A stretch of DNA of 64,000 nt, taken from Arthrobacter sp. AZCC_0090. GTDB taxonomy: Bacteria; Actinomycetota; Actinomycetes; Actinomycetales; Micrococcaceae. The stretch covers positions 1 through 64,000 of the forward strand of contig NZ_JACHEE010000003.1 in NCBI RefSeq assembly GCF_014207375.1, given 5' to 3'. Positions 7,785 to 16,935 of the stretch are shown here, one piece after another. The translations under genes and the position numbers were made by a program. The notes beneath the pieces were generated by a model that did not search any database, was not told where the DNA came from, and worked only from the letters and a program-made list of their open reading frames with translations. Within the stretch, counting starts at the first letter, position 1, and each line of letters starts with the position of its first letter.

Positions 7785-8798
7785 TTAAGAGTTGTAGCCG
7801 AACGGGTTGTTCTTCTGCCAGCGCCAGTGGTCTTCGCACATCTGGTCCACGGTCTTCGTGGTGGACCAACTGAGGTCCGCCAAGGCGGAGGAGGCGTCGG
7901 CCCAGAAAGCAGGCAGGTCTCCGGCGCGGCGTCCGGTGATCTCATAGGGCAAGGGGTGTCCCACGGCCTGTTCGAAGGCGTGGAGCATCTCGAGCACGGA
8001 CGTGCCCTTCCCCGAGCCAAGGTTCCAGCGGTGCACACCCGGGCGGGCTGCAACGTAGTCGAGGGCGGCGACATGGCCTTCCGCGAGGTCGACGACGTGG
8101 ATGTAGTCCCGCAGGCACGTGCCGTCCGGCGTGTCGTAGTCCCCGCCGAAGACCATGAGCTTTTCGCGGCGTCCGACGGCGACCTGGGCGATGTACGGAA
8201 CCAGGTTGTTCGGGATGCCCTGCGGGTCCTCGCCGATCCTGCCTGAAGGGTGTGCGCCCACGGGGTTGAAGTAGCGAAGCAATGCGATGTGCCAGCGTTC
8301 GTCCGCGGCGCCTAGGTCCGTGAGGATGTCCTCGATCTGCTCTTTGGTGCGGCCGTAGGGGTTGTTGGCGCCGATCTCCATCTTCTCAACGTAGGGGATG
8401 GGGTTGTGCTCGCCATACACGGTTGCCGAGGAGCTGAAGACGATGGAGCGGACTCCATGCTTGTCCATGGCGCGGAGCAAGTTCAGGGTGCCCACGATGT
8501 TGTTGTAGTAATAGTTCAGGGGCTCCTGTACGGACTCGCCAACGGCTTTGAGGCCGGCGAAGTGGATCACTGCGTCAATGCTGTGCTGATCGAAGACAGA
8601 CTCGAGCGCGGCCTCATCTACGAGATCCACCTGATGGAACGCTGCCGTCTTGCCCGCCAGTTCACCAACACGGCGCAGGGATTCTTCGCTCGAGTTCACG
8701 AGGTTGTCCACCACGACTACCTCGTGTCCGGTTTCCAACAGGGACAAGACAGTGTGCGATCCGATGTAGCCGGTGCCACCCGTGACAAGAATTCTCAT
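7785..8798 (-). CDS. galE: UDP-glucose 4-epimerase
   Basis: A 337-residue extended SDR enzyme interconverting UDP-glucose and UDP-galactose. It has the N-terminal Rossmann motif GGTGYIGS (about residues 7-14), the catalytic Ser in F-S-S-S-A-T-V-Y-G, and the Tyr/Lys pair in N-N-P-Y-G-R-T-K. The substrate-binding region (RYFNPVGAH, then DYDTPDGTCLRDYIHV) is typical of GalE. The ATG at 8798 begins directly with MRILVTGGTG. A longer frame to 8852 adds residues with no family counterpart. The gene is divergent from a TetR regulator about 115 bases away and convergent with gltA. Confidence 0.95.
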   Translation of the reverse strand: MRILVTGGTGYIGSHTVLSLLETGHEVVVVDNLVNSSEESLRRVGELAGKTAAFHQVDLVDEAALESVFDQHSIDAVIHFAGLKAVGESVQEPLNYYYNNIVGTLNLLRAMDKHGVRSIVFSSSATVYGEHNPIPYVEKMEIGANNPYGRTKEQIEDILTDLGAADERWHIALLRYFNPVGAHPSGRIGEDPQGIPNNLVPYIAQVAVGRREKLMVFGGDYDTPDGTCLRDYIHVVDLAEGHVAALDYVAARPGVHRWNLGSGKGTSVLEMLHAFEQAVGHPLPYEITGRRAGDLPAFWADASSALADLSWSTTKTVDQMCEDHWRWQKNNPFGYNS

Positions 8799-8912
8799 GC
8801 GAGCAACGCTAGCCGAACTTGGTGCATGCCCGCTGAGTGTTGCGTAGGCCACAGTCCAGCATTCCAGTGCGCCGAAGGGGAAGGTTCAAGCACATTCGTG
8901 CTAAAAAGATCT

Positions 8913-9539
8913 GTGCCCAAGATTGTTGATGCCGAAGCCCGGCGCCAGGAAGTAGTTGAAGCTGTCTTCAGGATCATCGCCTCAGACGGCCTGGAGCGTG
9001 CTTCCTTGCGGGAGGTCGCCGATGAGGCAGGCCTAGCCGTTGGTTCGGTCCGCCATTACTTTGCCAGCAGTGATGAACTGCTGGTCCATTCCTTCGCCGT
9101 GGTCATCGAGAGGATCGCCGGACGGCTTGAGGACGCGTTCGCCGTCGTCGAATCCTTGCGCCAGGGCTCGCCCGAACATGATGCAGCCGTGTTAACCCTG
9201 TTGGGCCAATTCCTGCCACTGGACGAGGAACTGGCCGTGGATGCGTGCGTCTGGATGGCATTCCGCCATGCGGCCCGGATCAAGCCGGTACTCGAAGTAG
9301 AAGCCGCACGCAGCCACCGTGCCGTGGCCGCCGTCGTCGGTCGTTTGGTGATGCGCTTGATGCCCGACGACGGGACCGGCCACGCGCGCTTGGTGACCGA
9401 AGCCGAACGGCTCCTGGCCACGTTGGACGGACTCTGCATGCACGCGCTCCTGCAGCCCGAGTGGATGACGGCCGAGGTGTGCCGCGACGTCCTGACAACG
9501 CATCTGGAGACTCTTGTTGTGGTCCCGTCCAAACGTTAA
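8913..9539 (+). CDS. TetR-family transcriptional regulator
   Basis: A regulator of about 208 residues. Residues 8-60 form the TetR helix-turn-helix (R-R-Q-E-V-V-E-A-V-F-R-I-I-A, then LREVADEAGLAVGSVRHYFAS). The rest is a helical ligand-binding domain of the BetI-like C-terminal type. The start is uncertain: GTG 8913 gives the usual N-terminus (VPKIVDAEARR), and GTG 8898 is possible. No strong ribosome binding site precedes either. It is divergent from galE across about 115 bases, but nothing shows it controls galE. The ligand is unknown. Confidence 0.85.
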   Translation: MPKIVDAEARRQEVVEAVFRIIASDGLERASLREVADEAGLAVGSVRHYFASSDELLVHSFAVVIERIAGRLEDAFAVVESLRQGSPEHDAAVLTLLGQFLPLDEELAVDACVWMAFRHAARIKPVLEVEAARSHRAVAAVVGRLVMRLMPDDGTGHARLVTEAERLLATLDGLCMHALLQPEWMTAEVCRDVLTTHLETLVVVPSKR

Positions 9540-9603
9540 CGTCAAGGCTCAACGGGAATAGACTGGAACCCTGAGCGGGCACCTGCCAAGGGAGGCAATT
9601 CGG

Positions 9604-10215
9604 ATGCATGACACAGGCGGTCAGGGGTGGCGGATCACCATGGACACCTCAGGACCGATGCTCATTGCCTTGTATCTGAGAGACGTTGCTGGACTGGACG
9701 GAGCCGGAACCCCAGCCCTGTCCCACGCCACACCCAAGGTCAGGCACGCCGACCACACGCACCTCACCGCCGAGGTAGGTGGCGTGAATGCCCTCAAGAC
9801 GGAGTGGGAAGCCTGGTGGGAGCAGTTGCTGAGGGCGTATCCGGAAGCCGCGCCAGAGCTCTCGCCTCCTGGTTTCAATGCGTTCGGGAACTCACCTGCC
9901 CTCCGTCGGGTGCTGCAGGCCCATTTTGGTGCTGCCCTGACGTGGGCGCGCGAACGCGTTGAGGATTACGAAAAGCTCGAGGCGGAACGCGTAGCCAGCG
10001 GAGCCATGCTACTTCTCGGCGACATGGTGGAGGATCGCCTGCTGGAAGTCGGGCGGAGCTCCAGGGACTTCGAGCTGACGATCATCGAGCTACCGCTCAG
10101 CGAGCCAAGGGCCTGGTACTTGGAACCGGACAAGATGATCATGAGCCACCAGCTCTTGTCCGAGCCCGACGTTTTCCGAAGCTACGTTCAGCCTGTCGTG
10201 GAGCTTCTGGTCTGA
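9604..10215 (+). CDS. Conserved hypothetical protein
   Basis: A 203-residue, soluble, acidic protein that I do not recognise. The ATG at 9604 is preceded by GGGAGG at good spacing, and codon use matches the neighbours, so it looks like a real gene. There is no signal peptide, membrane segment or known catalytic motif. Two notable parts are the tryptophan-rich stretch E-W-E-A-W-W-E-Q (about residues 66-73) and a helical middle section (W-A-R-E-R-V-E-D-Y-E-K-L-E) before a beta-strand-like E-L-T-I-I-E-L-P segment. It is convergent with the next gene, separated by a weak CGCCC/GGGCG hairpin. Confidence 0.7.
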   Translation: MHDTGGQGWRITMDTSGPMLIALYLRDVAGLDGAGTPALSHATPKVRHADHTHLTAEVGGVNALKTEWEAWWEQLLRAYPEAAPELSPPGFNAFGNSPALRRVLQAHFGAALTWARERVEDYEKLEAERVASGAMLLLGDMVEDRLLEVGRSSRDFELTIIELPLSEPRAWYLEPDKMIMSHQLLSEPDVFRSYVQPVVELLV

Positions 10216-10282
10216 CGCCGCCTTCTGACGCCGCCCTTCTGACAACGGGCGCTGGGCCGCACTAACTCGTCGACGACGACGC

Positions 10283-11122
10283 CTACGTTTTCGGAGCGGA
10301 AACAGTGATGGTCACGGGTCCCGCGGCTGCGGAATCCTGCCAACCTTTGCGGTCCTGCCTGTTCCAGGTGGCTCCCGCGACATCCACCTGCGTTACAGAA
10401 AGGGCTTTGGCATTGGCCACCGCCCACTGAGCCACGGCCCATCCCTTCGGCCCGGTGACATTCAGCTGGACCGTGCGGCCCTGCGCCACGGCTGGAAGCG
10501 ACCCGAACGCCGTCGTCATGGCATCCGCGACAGTGTTGGGGTCACCGGCCGTGTCCGCTGGACGGAGCGTGCAGTCCAGCGCCCTTTCGGAATGTCCGGT
10601 CAATGCTGACGCGTAGGCTCGTCCCATTGCCTCGTGCTGCGCGTAGGCCTGGGGGAATGCGGAATGTTGGACGGCCTGCGCTGCCTCGGTGATGGGCATG
10701 GTTTCGTAGCCGGGAATCTTCACCAAGTGGTCGTAGAAGGCGTTTGTGGCATACACGGGATCCGTGACCTGGGCCTCGGTGCCCCAACCCTGGGACGGAC
10801 GTTGCTGGAAGAGGCCCTTCGAATCCGGGCCAACCTCGTCACCATGGCCGATGTTGCGCAGCTTGGATTCTTGCATGGCCGTGGCTAATCCGATCGTGGC
10901 CGCGCGCGGGGGGAGTCCCCGCTGCACGGAAATGCCAGCGATGAGGGCGGCATTCGCCGCTTGGTCAGTGGCCAACTCGTATGAATCTGAGCCGACGACG
11001 GCGATGCAGCGTTCCGTAACCAAGGTTTCGGAACGCTGCAGTACAGTCACCACGGCGTAGAAGGCGCCAGCCACCAAGGCAAGAGCCAGCAACAAGATGA
11101 TGGTGCGTCGGAGACGGCGCAT
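10283..11122 (-). CDS. Membrane-anchored protein with lysozyme-like domain
   Basis: A 279-residue protein. Residues 1-25 are basic then strongly hydrophobic (MRRLRRTIILLLALALVAG), an uncleaved signal anchor placing the rest outside the membrane. About residues 60-165 resemble a lysozyme-like/transglycosylase domain: A-T-A-M-Q-E-S-K-L-R-N with a candidate catalytic Glu, S-K-G-L-F-Q-Q-R-P-S-Q-G-W-G, and a Y-A-T-N-A-F-Y-D-H-L helix. The last about 70 residues form a separate region (V-Q-L-N-V-T-G-P-K-G-W-A-V-A-Q-W) that may bind cell wall. It starts 11 bases after the dapD stop on the same strand, so the two are likely co-transcribed. Peptidoglycan cleavage is inferred, not shown. Confidence 0.75.
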   Translation of the reverse strand: MRRLRRTIILLLALALVAGAFYAVVTVLQRSETLVTERCIAVVGSDSYELATDQAANAALIAGISVQRGLPPRAATIGLATAMQESKLRNIGHGDEVGPDSKGLFQQRPSQGWGTEAQVTDPVYATNAFYDHLVKIPGYETMPITEAAQAVQHSAFPQAYAQHEAMGRAYASALTGHSERALDCTLRPADTAGDPNTVADAMTTAFGSLPAVAQGRTVQLNVTGPKGWAVAQWAVANAKALSVTQVDVAGATWNRQDRKGWQDSAAAGPVTITVSAPKT

Positions 11123-11133
11123 CCAGGTACCAG

Positions 11134-12159
11134 CTAGTTTGCGTGGAGGGCTTCGTTGAGTTCCACAGTCTGGCCCTTGCGGGGGAGCACCTCGACTTCA
11201 CCGGTAGTGGAGTTGCGGCGGAACAGCAGGTTCGGCACGCCGGAGAGCTCAACAGCCTTGATGATGCTGCTGGTGTCCTCGCCGTTGGCGTCCTTCGGGC
11301 CGGGGATGCGCACGCGGGTTCCAGCCGTGACGTAGAGGCCTGCTTCAACCACGGAGTCATCGCCGATGCTGATGCCAACACCGGAGTTGGCGCCCAGGAG
11401 CACGCGCTCACCCAGGGCGATCTTCTCCTTGCCGCCACCGGAGAGGGTTCCCATGATGGACGCGCCACCACCAACATCGGTGCCGTCACCGGCAACAACG
11501 CCTGCCGAGATGCGGCCTTCCACCATGGACGTTCCGAGCGTGCCGGCGTTGAAGTTCACGAAACCCTCGTGCATCACCGTGGTGCCCTCGGCGAGGTACG
11601 CACCCAAACGCACGCGGTCGGCGTCGGCGATCCTGACGCCCGTGGGGATCACGTAGTCCACCATGCGGGGGAACTTGTCCACTCCGTAGACCGTGACGGC
11701 GCCGCGCTTGCGCAGGCGGGCACGGGTCAGTTCAAAGCCGTCCACGGCGGCGGGGCCGAAGTTCGTCCACACAACGTTGGGGAGCTTGCCGAAGATGCCG
11801 TCCAGATTGATGCTGTTGGGCTTGACCAATCGGTGCGAAAGCAAATGCAGGCGCAAGTAGGCGTCAACGGTGTCCGCGGGGGCCTCGTCGAGGTTGATCT
11901 GGGCGAAGACCACCTTCTGTTCGGTCCCGCGATCGGCGTCGTGGCTTTCGACTGCAAGTGCGGTCAGCGATTCGTCGGCGTGCTCCACGGCACGCAGGGA
12001 TTCGGCCGCTACACCCAGGGCAGGTGCCGGAAACCATACGTCCAGCACTGTCGCTTCTCCGGCGTCGGAGGTGGCGATGGTGGCCAGGCCAAAGCCATAG
12101 GCGGAACGATGGTTTGCAGATGCGCTATCGAGGGCGGCAGAGGCAGCGGTTTCAGTCAT
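11134..12159 (-). CDS. dapD: Tetrahydrodipicolinate N-succinyltransferase
   Basis: A 341-residue enzyme that transfers succinyl from succinyl-CoA to tetrahydrodipicolinate, the first committed step of the succinylase branch of diaminopimelate/lysine synthesis. It is the long actinobacterial DapD type. The C-terminal half is a left-handed beta helix of imperfect hexapeptide repeats ([12 protein letters not shown], then [12 protein letters not shown], then [17 protein letters not shown]). The ATG at 12159 is followed by a variable Ala/Ser-rich start. It is divergent from dapE of the same pathway, with about 85 bases shared for promoters, and co-directional with the lysozyme-like gene downstream. 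Confidence 0.96.
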   Translation of the reverse strand: MTETAASAALDSASANHRSAYGFGLATIATSDAGEATVLDVWFPAPALGVAAESLRAVEHADESLTALAVESHDADRGTEQKVVFAQINLDEAPADTVDAYLRLHLLSHRLVKPNSINLDGIFGKLPNVVWTNFGPAAVDGFELTRARLRKRGAVTVYGVDKFPRMVDYVIPTGVRIADADRVRLGAYLAEGTTVMHEGFVNFNAGTLGTSMVEGRISAGVVAGDGTDVGGGASIMGTLSGGGKEKIALGERVLLGANSGVGISIGDDSVVEAGLYVTAGTRVRIPGPKDANGEDTSSIIKAVELSGVPNLLFRRNSTTGEVEVLPRKGQTVELNEALHAN

Positions 12160-12245
12160 GGCGCAAGTCTATCGAGAGGCGCTGGCTCCCTTGAAACCGC
12201 GTGTGGACCTCAGGGGTCGCAATTCGCTCGGGATACAGTGGACAA

Positions 12246-13370
12246 GTGACCGTTGAAACTACTCCGATTCTTCTTGACATCCGGCAAGACGTCGCGTTGC
12301 TGACCGCCGCGCTCATGGACATCAACAGCGTGTCCGGCAACGAAGCAGCGCTCGCAGACGCCGTCGAATCTGCCCTCCGCACGATCCCTGGCCTGCAGCT
12401 GGTCCGCGACGGCGACGCCATCATCGCCCGGACCGAACTGGGACGCCCGGAGCGGGTGATCTTGGCTGGACACCTCGATACCGTGCCGTTGCCCTCCGTG
12501 GAAGGCTCGCTCGGGACCGTGCCGTCTACGTGGGAGTCCGGCGTCCCGGGTACCGGAATCCTGTATGGACGCGGAGCCACCGACATGAAGGGCGGGGTTG
12601 CAGTGCAGCTTGCGCTCGCGGCAACCATGTTCGACGGCGGTGCCGAGCCCGGTAAGGACGTCACGTTCGTCTTCTACGACCACGAGGAAGTGGAAGCGGT
12701 CAAGAGCGGCCTCGGCCGATTGGTCCGGAACCACGGCCATCTATTGGAGGGTGACTTCGCGATCCTGCTCGAACCCACCGACGGCACAGTGGAAGGTGGT
12801 TGCAACGGCACCAGCCGCTTCGAAGCCACCACAGTGGGGGAGGCGGCCCACTCCGCCCGGGCATGGATGGGCAGCAACGCCATCCACGCTGCCGCGCCCA
12901 TCCTGAGCCGTTTGGCAGCGTACGAACCGCGCACCGTCAACGTGGATGGCCTGGACTACCGGGAGAGCCTCAACGCCGTGAAGATCAACGGCGGTACCGC
13001 GGGCAATGTGATCCCGGACCGCTGCGTGGTGGAAATCAACTACCGCTTCGCGCCGGACAAGACCCCGGACCAGGCAGAAGCCCATGTCCGCGAACTGTTG
13101 GAGGGCTTCGACGTCGTCCGCACCGATGCCGCCGCTGGAGCGCGGCCCGGTCTCAACCACCCGGCCGCCGCGTCCTTCGTTGCCGCCGTCGGTGCTGAAC
13201 CCAAGCCCAAATACGGTTGGACCGACGTCGCGCGCTTCAGTGAGCTGGGCGTCCCCGCCGTCAACTTCGGCCCGGGGGATCCTTTGCTGGCCCATAAGGA
13301 CAATGAACACGTCGACGCCGACGCCATCCGTGAGTGCCTCCGCGCGCTGCGGTCGTGGCTGGCGGACTGA
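12246..13370 (+). CDS. dapE: Succinyl-diaminopimelate desuccinylase
   Basis: A 374-residue M20-family zinc hydrolase releasing succinate from N-succinyl-LL-diaminopimelate. The metal-site motifs are visible: LAGHLDTVP (His and Asp), GRGATDMKGG (bridging Asp), DHEEVE (catalytic and metal Glu), LLEPTDGTVEGG, and the final His in LAHKDNEHVD. The dimerisation/lid domain lies between roughly residues 180 and 290. The GTG at 12246 gives the normal N-terminus; the in-frame ATG at 12201 would run into the dapD promoter region. It is divergent from dapD. A 29-bp palindrome ends the transcript. Confidence 0.95.
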   Translation: MTVETTPILLDIRQDVALLTAALMDINSVSGNEAALADAVESALRTIPGLQLVRDGDAIIARTELGRPERVILAGHLDTVPLPSVEGSLGTVPSTWESGVPGTGILYGRGATDMKGGVAVQLALAATMFDGGAEPGKDVTFVFYDHEEVEAVKSGLGRLVRNHGHLLEGDFAILLEPTDGTVEGGCNGTSRFEATTVGEAAHSARAWMGSNAIHAAAPILSRLAAYEPRTVNVDGLDYRESLNAVKINGGTAGNVIPDRCVVEINYRFAPDKTPDQAEAHVRELLEGFDVVRTDAAAGARPGLNHPAAASFVAAVGAEPKPKYGWTDVARFSELGVPAVNFGPGDPLLAHKDNEHVDADAIRECLRALRSWLAD

Positions 13371-13398
13371 GATAGACGTGACGTCACTTTTGCTTGAG

Positions 13399-13458
13399 AA
13401 CGTGGGTGTGGCCCGTGGGCTAGGTTCTGGAACCTAGCCCACGGGCCACACCCACGTT
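13399..13458. terminator. 29-bp perfect inverted repeat, bidirectional terminator
   Basis: Bases 13399-13427 are the exact reverse complement of 13430-13458, leaving a two-base centre. It lies between convergent dapE and the glu operon, 28 and 20 bases from the two stop codons, with short T and A runs outside the stem. It can end transcription from both sides. Confidence 0.85.
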
Positions 13459-13477
13459 TACGGCGCTCTTGAGGCTA

Positions 13478-14332
13478 TTAGCCCTCGACCGCCACAATTT
13501 CCGACTTCGTGACCTTCACCACTTTGATGTTGCGGCGCATCCGGCCTTCAAGCCACTTGGCGATTCCAGCCAGGATCAGGCACATGCCGACGTACAGTAC
13601 GCCCGCGATGATCGCGGAGGGAATGATGGGTGAACCGTACTGGGCCTGGCTTCCGAAGTACTTGGCCTGGAAGAGGATCTCGTTGTAGGTCACGATGAAG
13701 CCCAACGCGGTGTCCTTGAGGATGACCACGAGCTGGGAAATGATCACTGGGAGCATCGAACGGACCGCCTGCGGGAGCAGGATGTTTGTCATGACCGCGC
13801 TCTTGGGCAAGCCGATGGCATATCCGGCCTCGCTCTGTCCGCGGGGGAGCGATTCGATGCCGGCACGGAAGACCTCCGCCAGCACTGATCCGTTGTACAG
13901 CACCAGTCCGGCAACGACCGCGGTGAAGGGTGTGATCCCTTGGACGCCCAGTGGAGGCAGCCCGTAGTAGAAGATCATCATGAGGATCAGCAACGGAATG
14001 GCACGGAAAAGCTCGGTGAACCCGTAGCAGGGCAGGCTGATCCACTTACGGTCGGAGAGCCGGCCGAAAGCCAGGAAGACCCCCAGTACCAGGCTGAGAA
14101 CGGCTGCCGTGGCAAAAGCTGAAAGTGTGGCACCTACCGACTGGATGATGGTCTGCTGAACCAGCGGGAAGGTGAACAACTGCCACTTCTTCGCATCGAA
14201 CTGGCCGCTTTGGGCGAAGCGGAGAACAACGAAACCTACGATAGCGATGATGACCAAAGCAGTCACAACACCGAAAACACGGTAGCGTGTGCGGGCTTTT
14301 GGCCCCGGGGCGTCAAAGAGGACCGAGCTCAT
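13478..14332 (-). CDS. gluD: Amino-acid ABC transporter permease (GluD-like)
   Basis: A 284-residue His/Glu/Gln/Arg/opine-family permease. There are five or six membrane segments, the first at about residues 20-40. The ATPase-docking EAA-type loop is in E-V-F-R-A-G-I-E-S-L-P-R-G-Q-S-E-A-G-Y-A-I-G-L (shown with separators). The ATG at 14332 follows GGAAGGTGG and overlaps the stop of the preceding permease gene by four bases (ATGA), so the two are translationally coupled. The order ATPase, binding protein, permease, permease matches the corynebacterial gluABCD glutamate uptake operon. The exact substrate (glutamate or a related polar amino acid) is inferred from that arrangement. Confidence 0.88.
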   Translation of the reverse strand: MSSVLFDAPGPKARTRYRVFGVVTALVIIAIVGFVVLRFAQSGQFDAKKWQLFTFPLVQQTIIQSVGATLSAFATAAVLSLVLGVFLAFGRLSDRKWISLPCYGFTELFRAIPLLILMMIFYYGLPPLGVQGITPFTAVVAGLVLYNGSVLAEVFRAGIESLPRGQSEAGYAIGLPKSAVMTNILLPQAVRSMLPVIISQLVVILKDTALGFIVTYNEILFQAKYFGSQAQYGSPIIPSAIIAGVLYVGMCLILAGIAKWLEGRMRRNIKVVKVTKSEIVAVEG

Positions 14333-15012
14333 CGGGCCACCTTCCATTTCTTTTCAAGCTTTCGCTGCACAAAGGAAAGGATGAAGACGAGTAGGACAAA
14401 GACCAGCGCGACCCAAAGGAGTCCGGCCATGGCGGGCTCGCCGCGCTCGGACAGGTTTGACCGAATGGCTCCTGCCTCGAAGACCGAGAAACCCGCAGCG
14501 ACAGTGGTGTTCTTGAGTAATGCAATGAAAACGCTGAACATCGGCGGAATCACGGCGCGGAAAGCTTGGGGGAGGATCACCAGCGTCAGGGTTTGCGTGA
14601 ACGGCAGGCCGATCGCGCGGGCGGCTTCGGCCTGGCCCACGGGCACGGTATTAATGCCGGAGCGTACGGCCTCCGCCACGTAAGTAGCGGTGTACAGGCT
14701 CAAGCCGATGGTTGCCGCGGTCATAAAGTCAATTTCCACGAGGCCGAGCTTCGGGTAGCCAAGAGCGAAGAAAAACAACACCAAAGTCAGAGGCGTGTTG
14801 CGCACCACGTTGATGTACAGCGTGGCGGCAGCCCGCATCGCCGGGATGGGGGAAACCCGCAGTGCTGCCACCACGGTGCCTAGGATCAGGGCAAAGAACC
14901 CGGAGATGAAGAAAAGTATGAGGGTATTCCGGAACCCTGTGATGAACAGGTCCGAGTTATTCAGCAGCGTATTCACAGAATGGTCGCTTTCAGCCGATAT
15001 TTGAGGGGACAT
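14329..15012 (-). CDS. gluC: Amino-acid ABC transporter permease (GluC-like)
   Basis: A 227-residue inner-membrane permease of the polar amino-acid family, with five hydrophobic segments beginning at about residue 25. The cytoplasmic coupling loop reads E-A-V-R-S-G-I-N-T-V-P-V-G-Q-A-E-A-A-R-A-I-G-L (shown with separators). It pairs with the next gene as a heterodimeric channel. The start at 15012 lies just 2 bases after a stable hairpin (15015-15041) that separates it from the binding-protein gene, so expression relative to gluB is probably reduced. It overlaps the next gene by four bases. Confidence 0.88.
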   Translation of the reverse strand: MSPQISAESDHSVNTLLNNSDLFITGFRNTLILFFISGFFALILGTVVAALRVSPIPAMRAAATLYINVVRNTPLTLVLFFFALGYPKLGLVEIDFMTAATIGLSLYTATYVAEAVRSGINTVPVGQAEAARAIGLPFTQTLTLVILPQAFRAVIPPMFSVFIALLKNTTVAAGFSVFEAGAIRSNLSERGEPAMAGLLWVALVFVLLVFILSFVQRKLEKKWKVAR

Positions 15013-15014
15013 TA

Positions 15015-15041
15015 GAGGGGGCGGCCATCAGCCGCCCCCTC
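15015..15041 (-). terminator. Intra-operon hairpin between gluB and gluC
   Basis: GAGGGGGCGGC (15015-15025) and GCCGCCCCCTC (15031-15041) form a perfect 11-bp stem with a 5-base loop. It lies between the binding-protein stop and the first permease start. No T run follows. It is well placed to stabilise the gluB message or partly stop transcription, giving more binding protein than channel. The function is inferred. Confidence 0.65.
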
Positions 15042-15050
15042 AACATGGGC

Positions 15051-15950
15051 TTAGTAGTTGTCCACTGCGGGCTGTGTGACCTTTGTGCCGGACTGCCCCA
15101 ACGTGGAGTCGTAGATCTTCTGCCAGGTGGATCCGCCATCCGTGAACATCTTGTTTACGAACTTGCGAAGCACGGTGTCGCCCTTCTTCAAGCCCACACC
15201 GTACTTCTCAACGGTGAAGGGCTGGCCGACCACCTTGAGGTTGTCGGTGTCCTGGGACGCATAGCCGATCAGGATGGCCTGGTCGGTAGTGACGGCGTCA
15301 ACCTGGCCACTCTTGAGGGCCTCGACACACTGTGAGTAGGTGTCGAACTCGGTGGTCTTGGTGCCGGGGAAGTTTGCCTTGATGTTTTGGATAGGGGTTG
15401 AACCCGTTGCCGAACAGACGTTCTTTCCGGAAAGGTCCTTCTCGCTGTTGATTGACGTGTTGCTCTTCTTGACGAGCAGGCCCTGGCCGGTCACGAAGTA
15501 GGGTCCTGCGAAGTCAATCAGCTGCTTGCGCTTGTCGGTGATCGAGTATGTCCCGACGTAGTAGTCGATGTCGCCGTTGGTAATGGCGGATTCGCGGTTG
15601 GCCGAAGGAATCGGCTTGTATTCGATCTTGTCCTTGGAGAAACCGAGCGATGCCGCGATCCATTGGGCAATCTGAATGTCAAAGCCGCTGTACTCACCGG
15701 TTGCGGCGTCCTTGAAGCCCAGGCCGGGCTGGTCCTGCTTGACGCCGATTCTCACTTTTCCGTTCGCTTTGATCGTGTCGAACGTGGGGCTGCCCGAAAT
15801 GGACACGTTCTGAGCCACGGTGAAAGGCGCAGACTCGCTGCTCGGTGCTGTGGTGCTGCCTCCGCCGCCACCACATGCGCTCAGCGAAAGAGCGAGCGCC
15901 GCGCTTGCAGCGACTAGGAGAGATTTCCTCCGGGTGATGAATGCCTTCAT
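15051..15950 (-). CDS. gluB: Amino-acid ABC transporter binding lipoprotein (GluB-like)
   Basis: A 299-residue lipoprotein with a basic-hydrophobic signal peptide and lipobox L-S-A-C at Cys26, then a flexible Gly/Ser/Thr linker. The body is a type II periplasmic-binding fold: V-R-I-G-V-K-Q-D-Q-P-G-L-G, Y-S-G-F-D-I-Q-I-A and I-D-Y-Y-V-G-T-Y-S-I-T are typical of family 3 solute-binding proteins for polar amino acids. It captures substrate outside the membrane for the two permeases encoded downstream. It lies 50 bases after the ATPase gene and is followed by a hairpin. Glutamate as ligand is inferred from operon order. Confidence 0.9.
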   Translation of the reverse strand: MKAFITRRKSLLVAASAALALSLSACGGGGGSTTAPSSESAPFTVAQNVSISGSPTFDTIKANGKVRIGVKQDQPGLGFKDAATGEYSGFDIQIAQWIAASLGFSKDKIEYKPIPSANRESAITNGDIDYYVGTYSITDKRKQLIDFAGPYFVTGQGLLVKKSNTSINSEKDLSGKNVCSATGSTPIQNIKANFPGTKTTEFDTYSQCVEALKSGQVDAVTTDQAILIGYASQDTDNLKVVGQPFTVEKYGVGLKKGDTVLRKFVNKMFTDGGSTWQKIYDSTLGQSGTKVTQPAVDNY

Positions 15951-16000
15951 GAGATTCCTTTCATTGGCGGCCGCACCTGCGGCCCCGGGTGCGGAGTGTT

Positions 16001-16756
16001 CTAGTGGGTCAAGAGTTTGGAGAGGAAATCCTTGGCACGGGTGCTCTGGGGATTGGTGAAGAATTCCTCTGGCGTGGCGTCTTCCACGATCTGGCCGTCG
16101 GCCATGAAGACCACGCGGTCGGCAGCCTTGCGGGCGAAGCCCATCTCGTGGGTGACCACGATCATGGTCATGCCTTCCTTGGCCAGCTGGACCATGACGT
16201 CCAGGACCTCGTTGATCATTTCCGGGTCAAGGGCGGACGTCGGCTCGTCGAACAGCATCACCTTGGGCTTCATGGCCAGCGCCCGGGCGATTGCCACGCG
16301 CTGCTGCTGCCCACCGGACAGTTGCGCCGGCATCTTGGGTGCTTGCTGCCCGACGCCGACCCGTTCCAACAACGCCATGGCGTCCTTGTCAGCGGTCGCC
16401 TTGGCCAGTTTCTTGACCTTGATGGGCCCCAGCGTGACGTTTTCGAGAATCGTCTTGTGGGCGAACAGGTTGAAGGACTGGAAGACCATCCCGACGTCGG
16501 CACGAAGGACCGCGAGTTCCTTGCCTTCTTCCGGAAGTTTCTTGCCGTCGATCGAGATCTCGCCGGTGTCGATGGTCTCCAGCCGGTTGATGGCTCGGCA
16601 CAGCGTTGACTTGCCTGAGCCCGACGGCCCGATCACAACGACAACCTCACCCTTTTTGACCTGGAGGTTGATGTCTTTGAGGACGTGCAATTGACCATAG
16701 TGCTTGTTGACGCCGTTCAGGGAGACGAGCGCATCGCTGGAGGCTTGAATAGTCAT
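16001..16756 (-). CDS. gluA: Amino-acid ABC transporter ATPase (GluA-like)
   Basis: A 251-residue ATPase, first gene of the importer operon. It has Walker [10 protein letters not shown] (about residues 41-49), signature [16 protein letters not shown], Walker B and D-loop [14 protein letters not shown], and the switch His in VVTHEMGF. The sequence belongs to the polar amino-acid import ATPases (GlnQ/HisP/GluA). The promoter is expected in the 179 bases shared with the divergent LOG gene; I could not identify it firmly. Confidence 0.93.
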   Translation of the reverse strand: MTIQASSDALVSLNGVNKHYGQLHVLKDINLQVKKGEVVVVIGPSGSGKSTLCRAINRLETIDTGEISIDGKKLPEEGKELAVLRADVGMVFQSFNLFAHKTILENVTLGPIKVKKLAKATADKDAMALLERVGVGQQAPKMPAQLSGGQQQRVAIARALAMKPKVMLFDEPTSALDPEMINEVLDVMVQLAKEGMTMIVVTHEMGFARKAADRVVFMADGQIVEDATPEEFFTNPQSTRAKDFLSKLLTH

Positions 16757-16935
16757 ACGACGAATCTAGCGAAGAAATGACGCAAGATGAGCCAGCTCAC
16801 ATTAACTTCCGCAGATCGTGATTCAACAGATACCTGACTCGCAGGTGGCGGACAGCAAATGATGCCAGCGCTTCAGCAACACCAAAAACAACAGGGCCAC
16901 ACCGGGGCAGCAGCGGCCCGCATCCGCGCTAGCCT

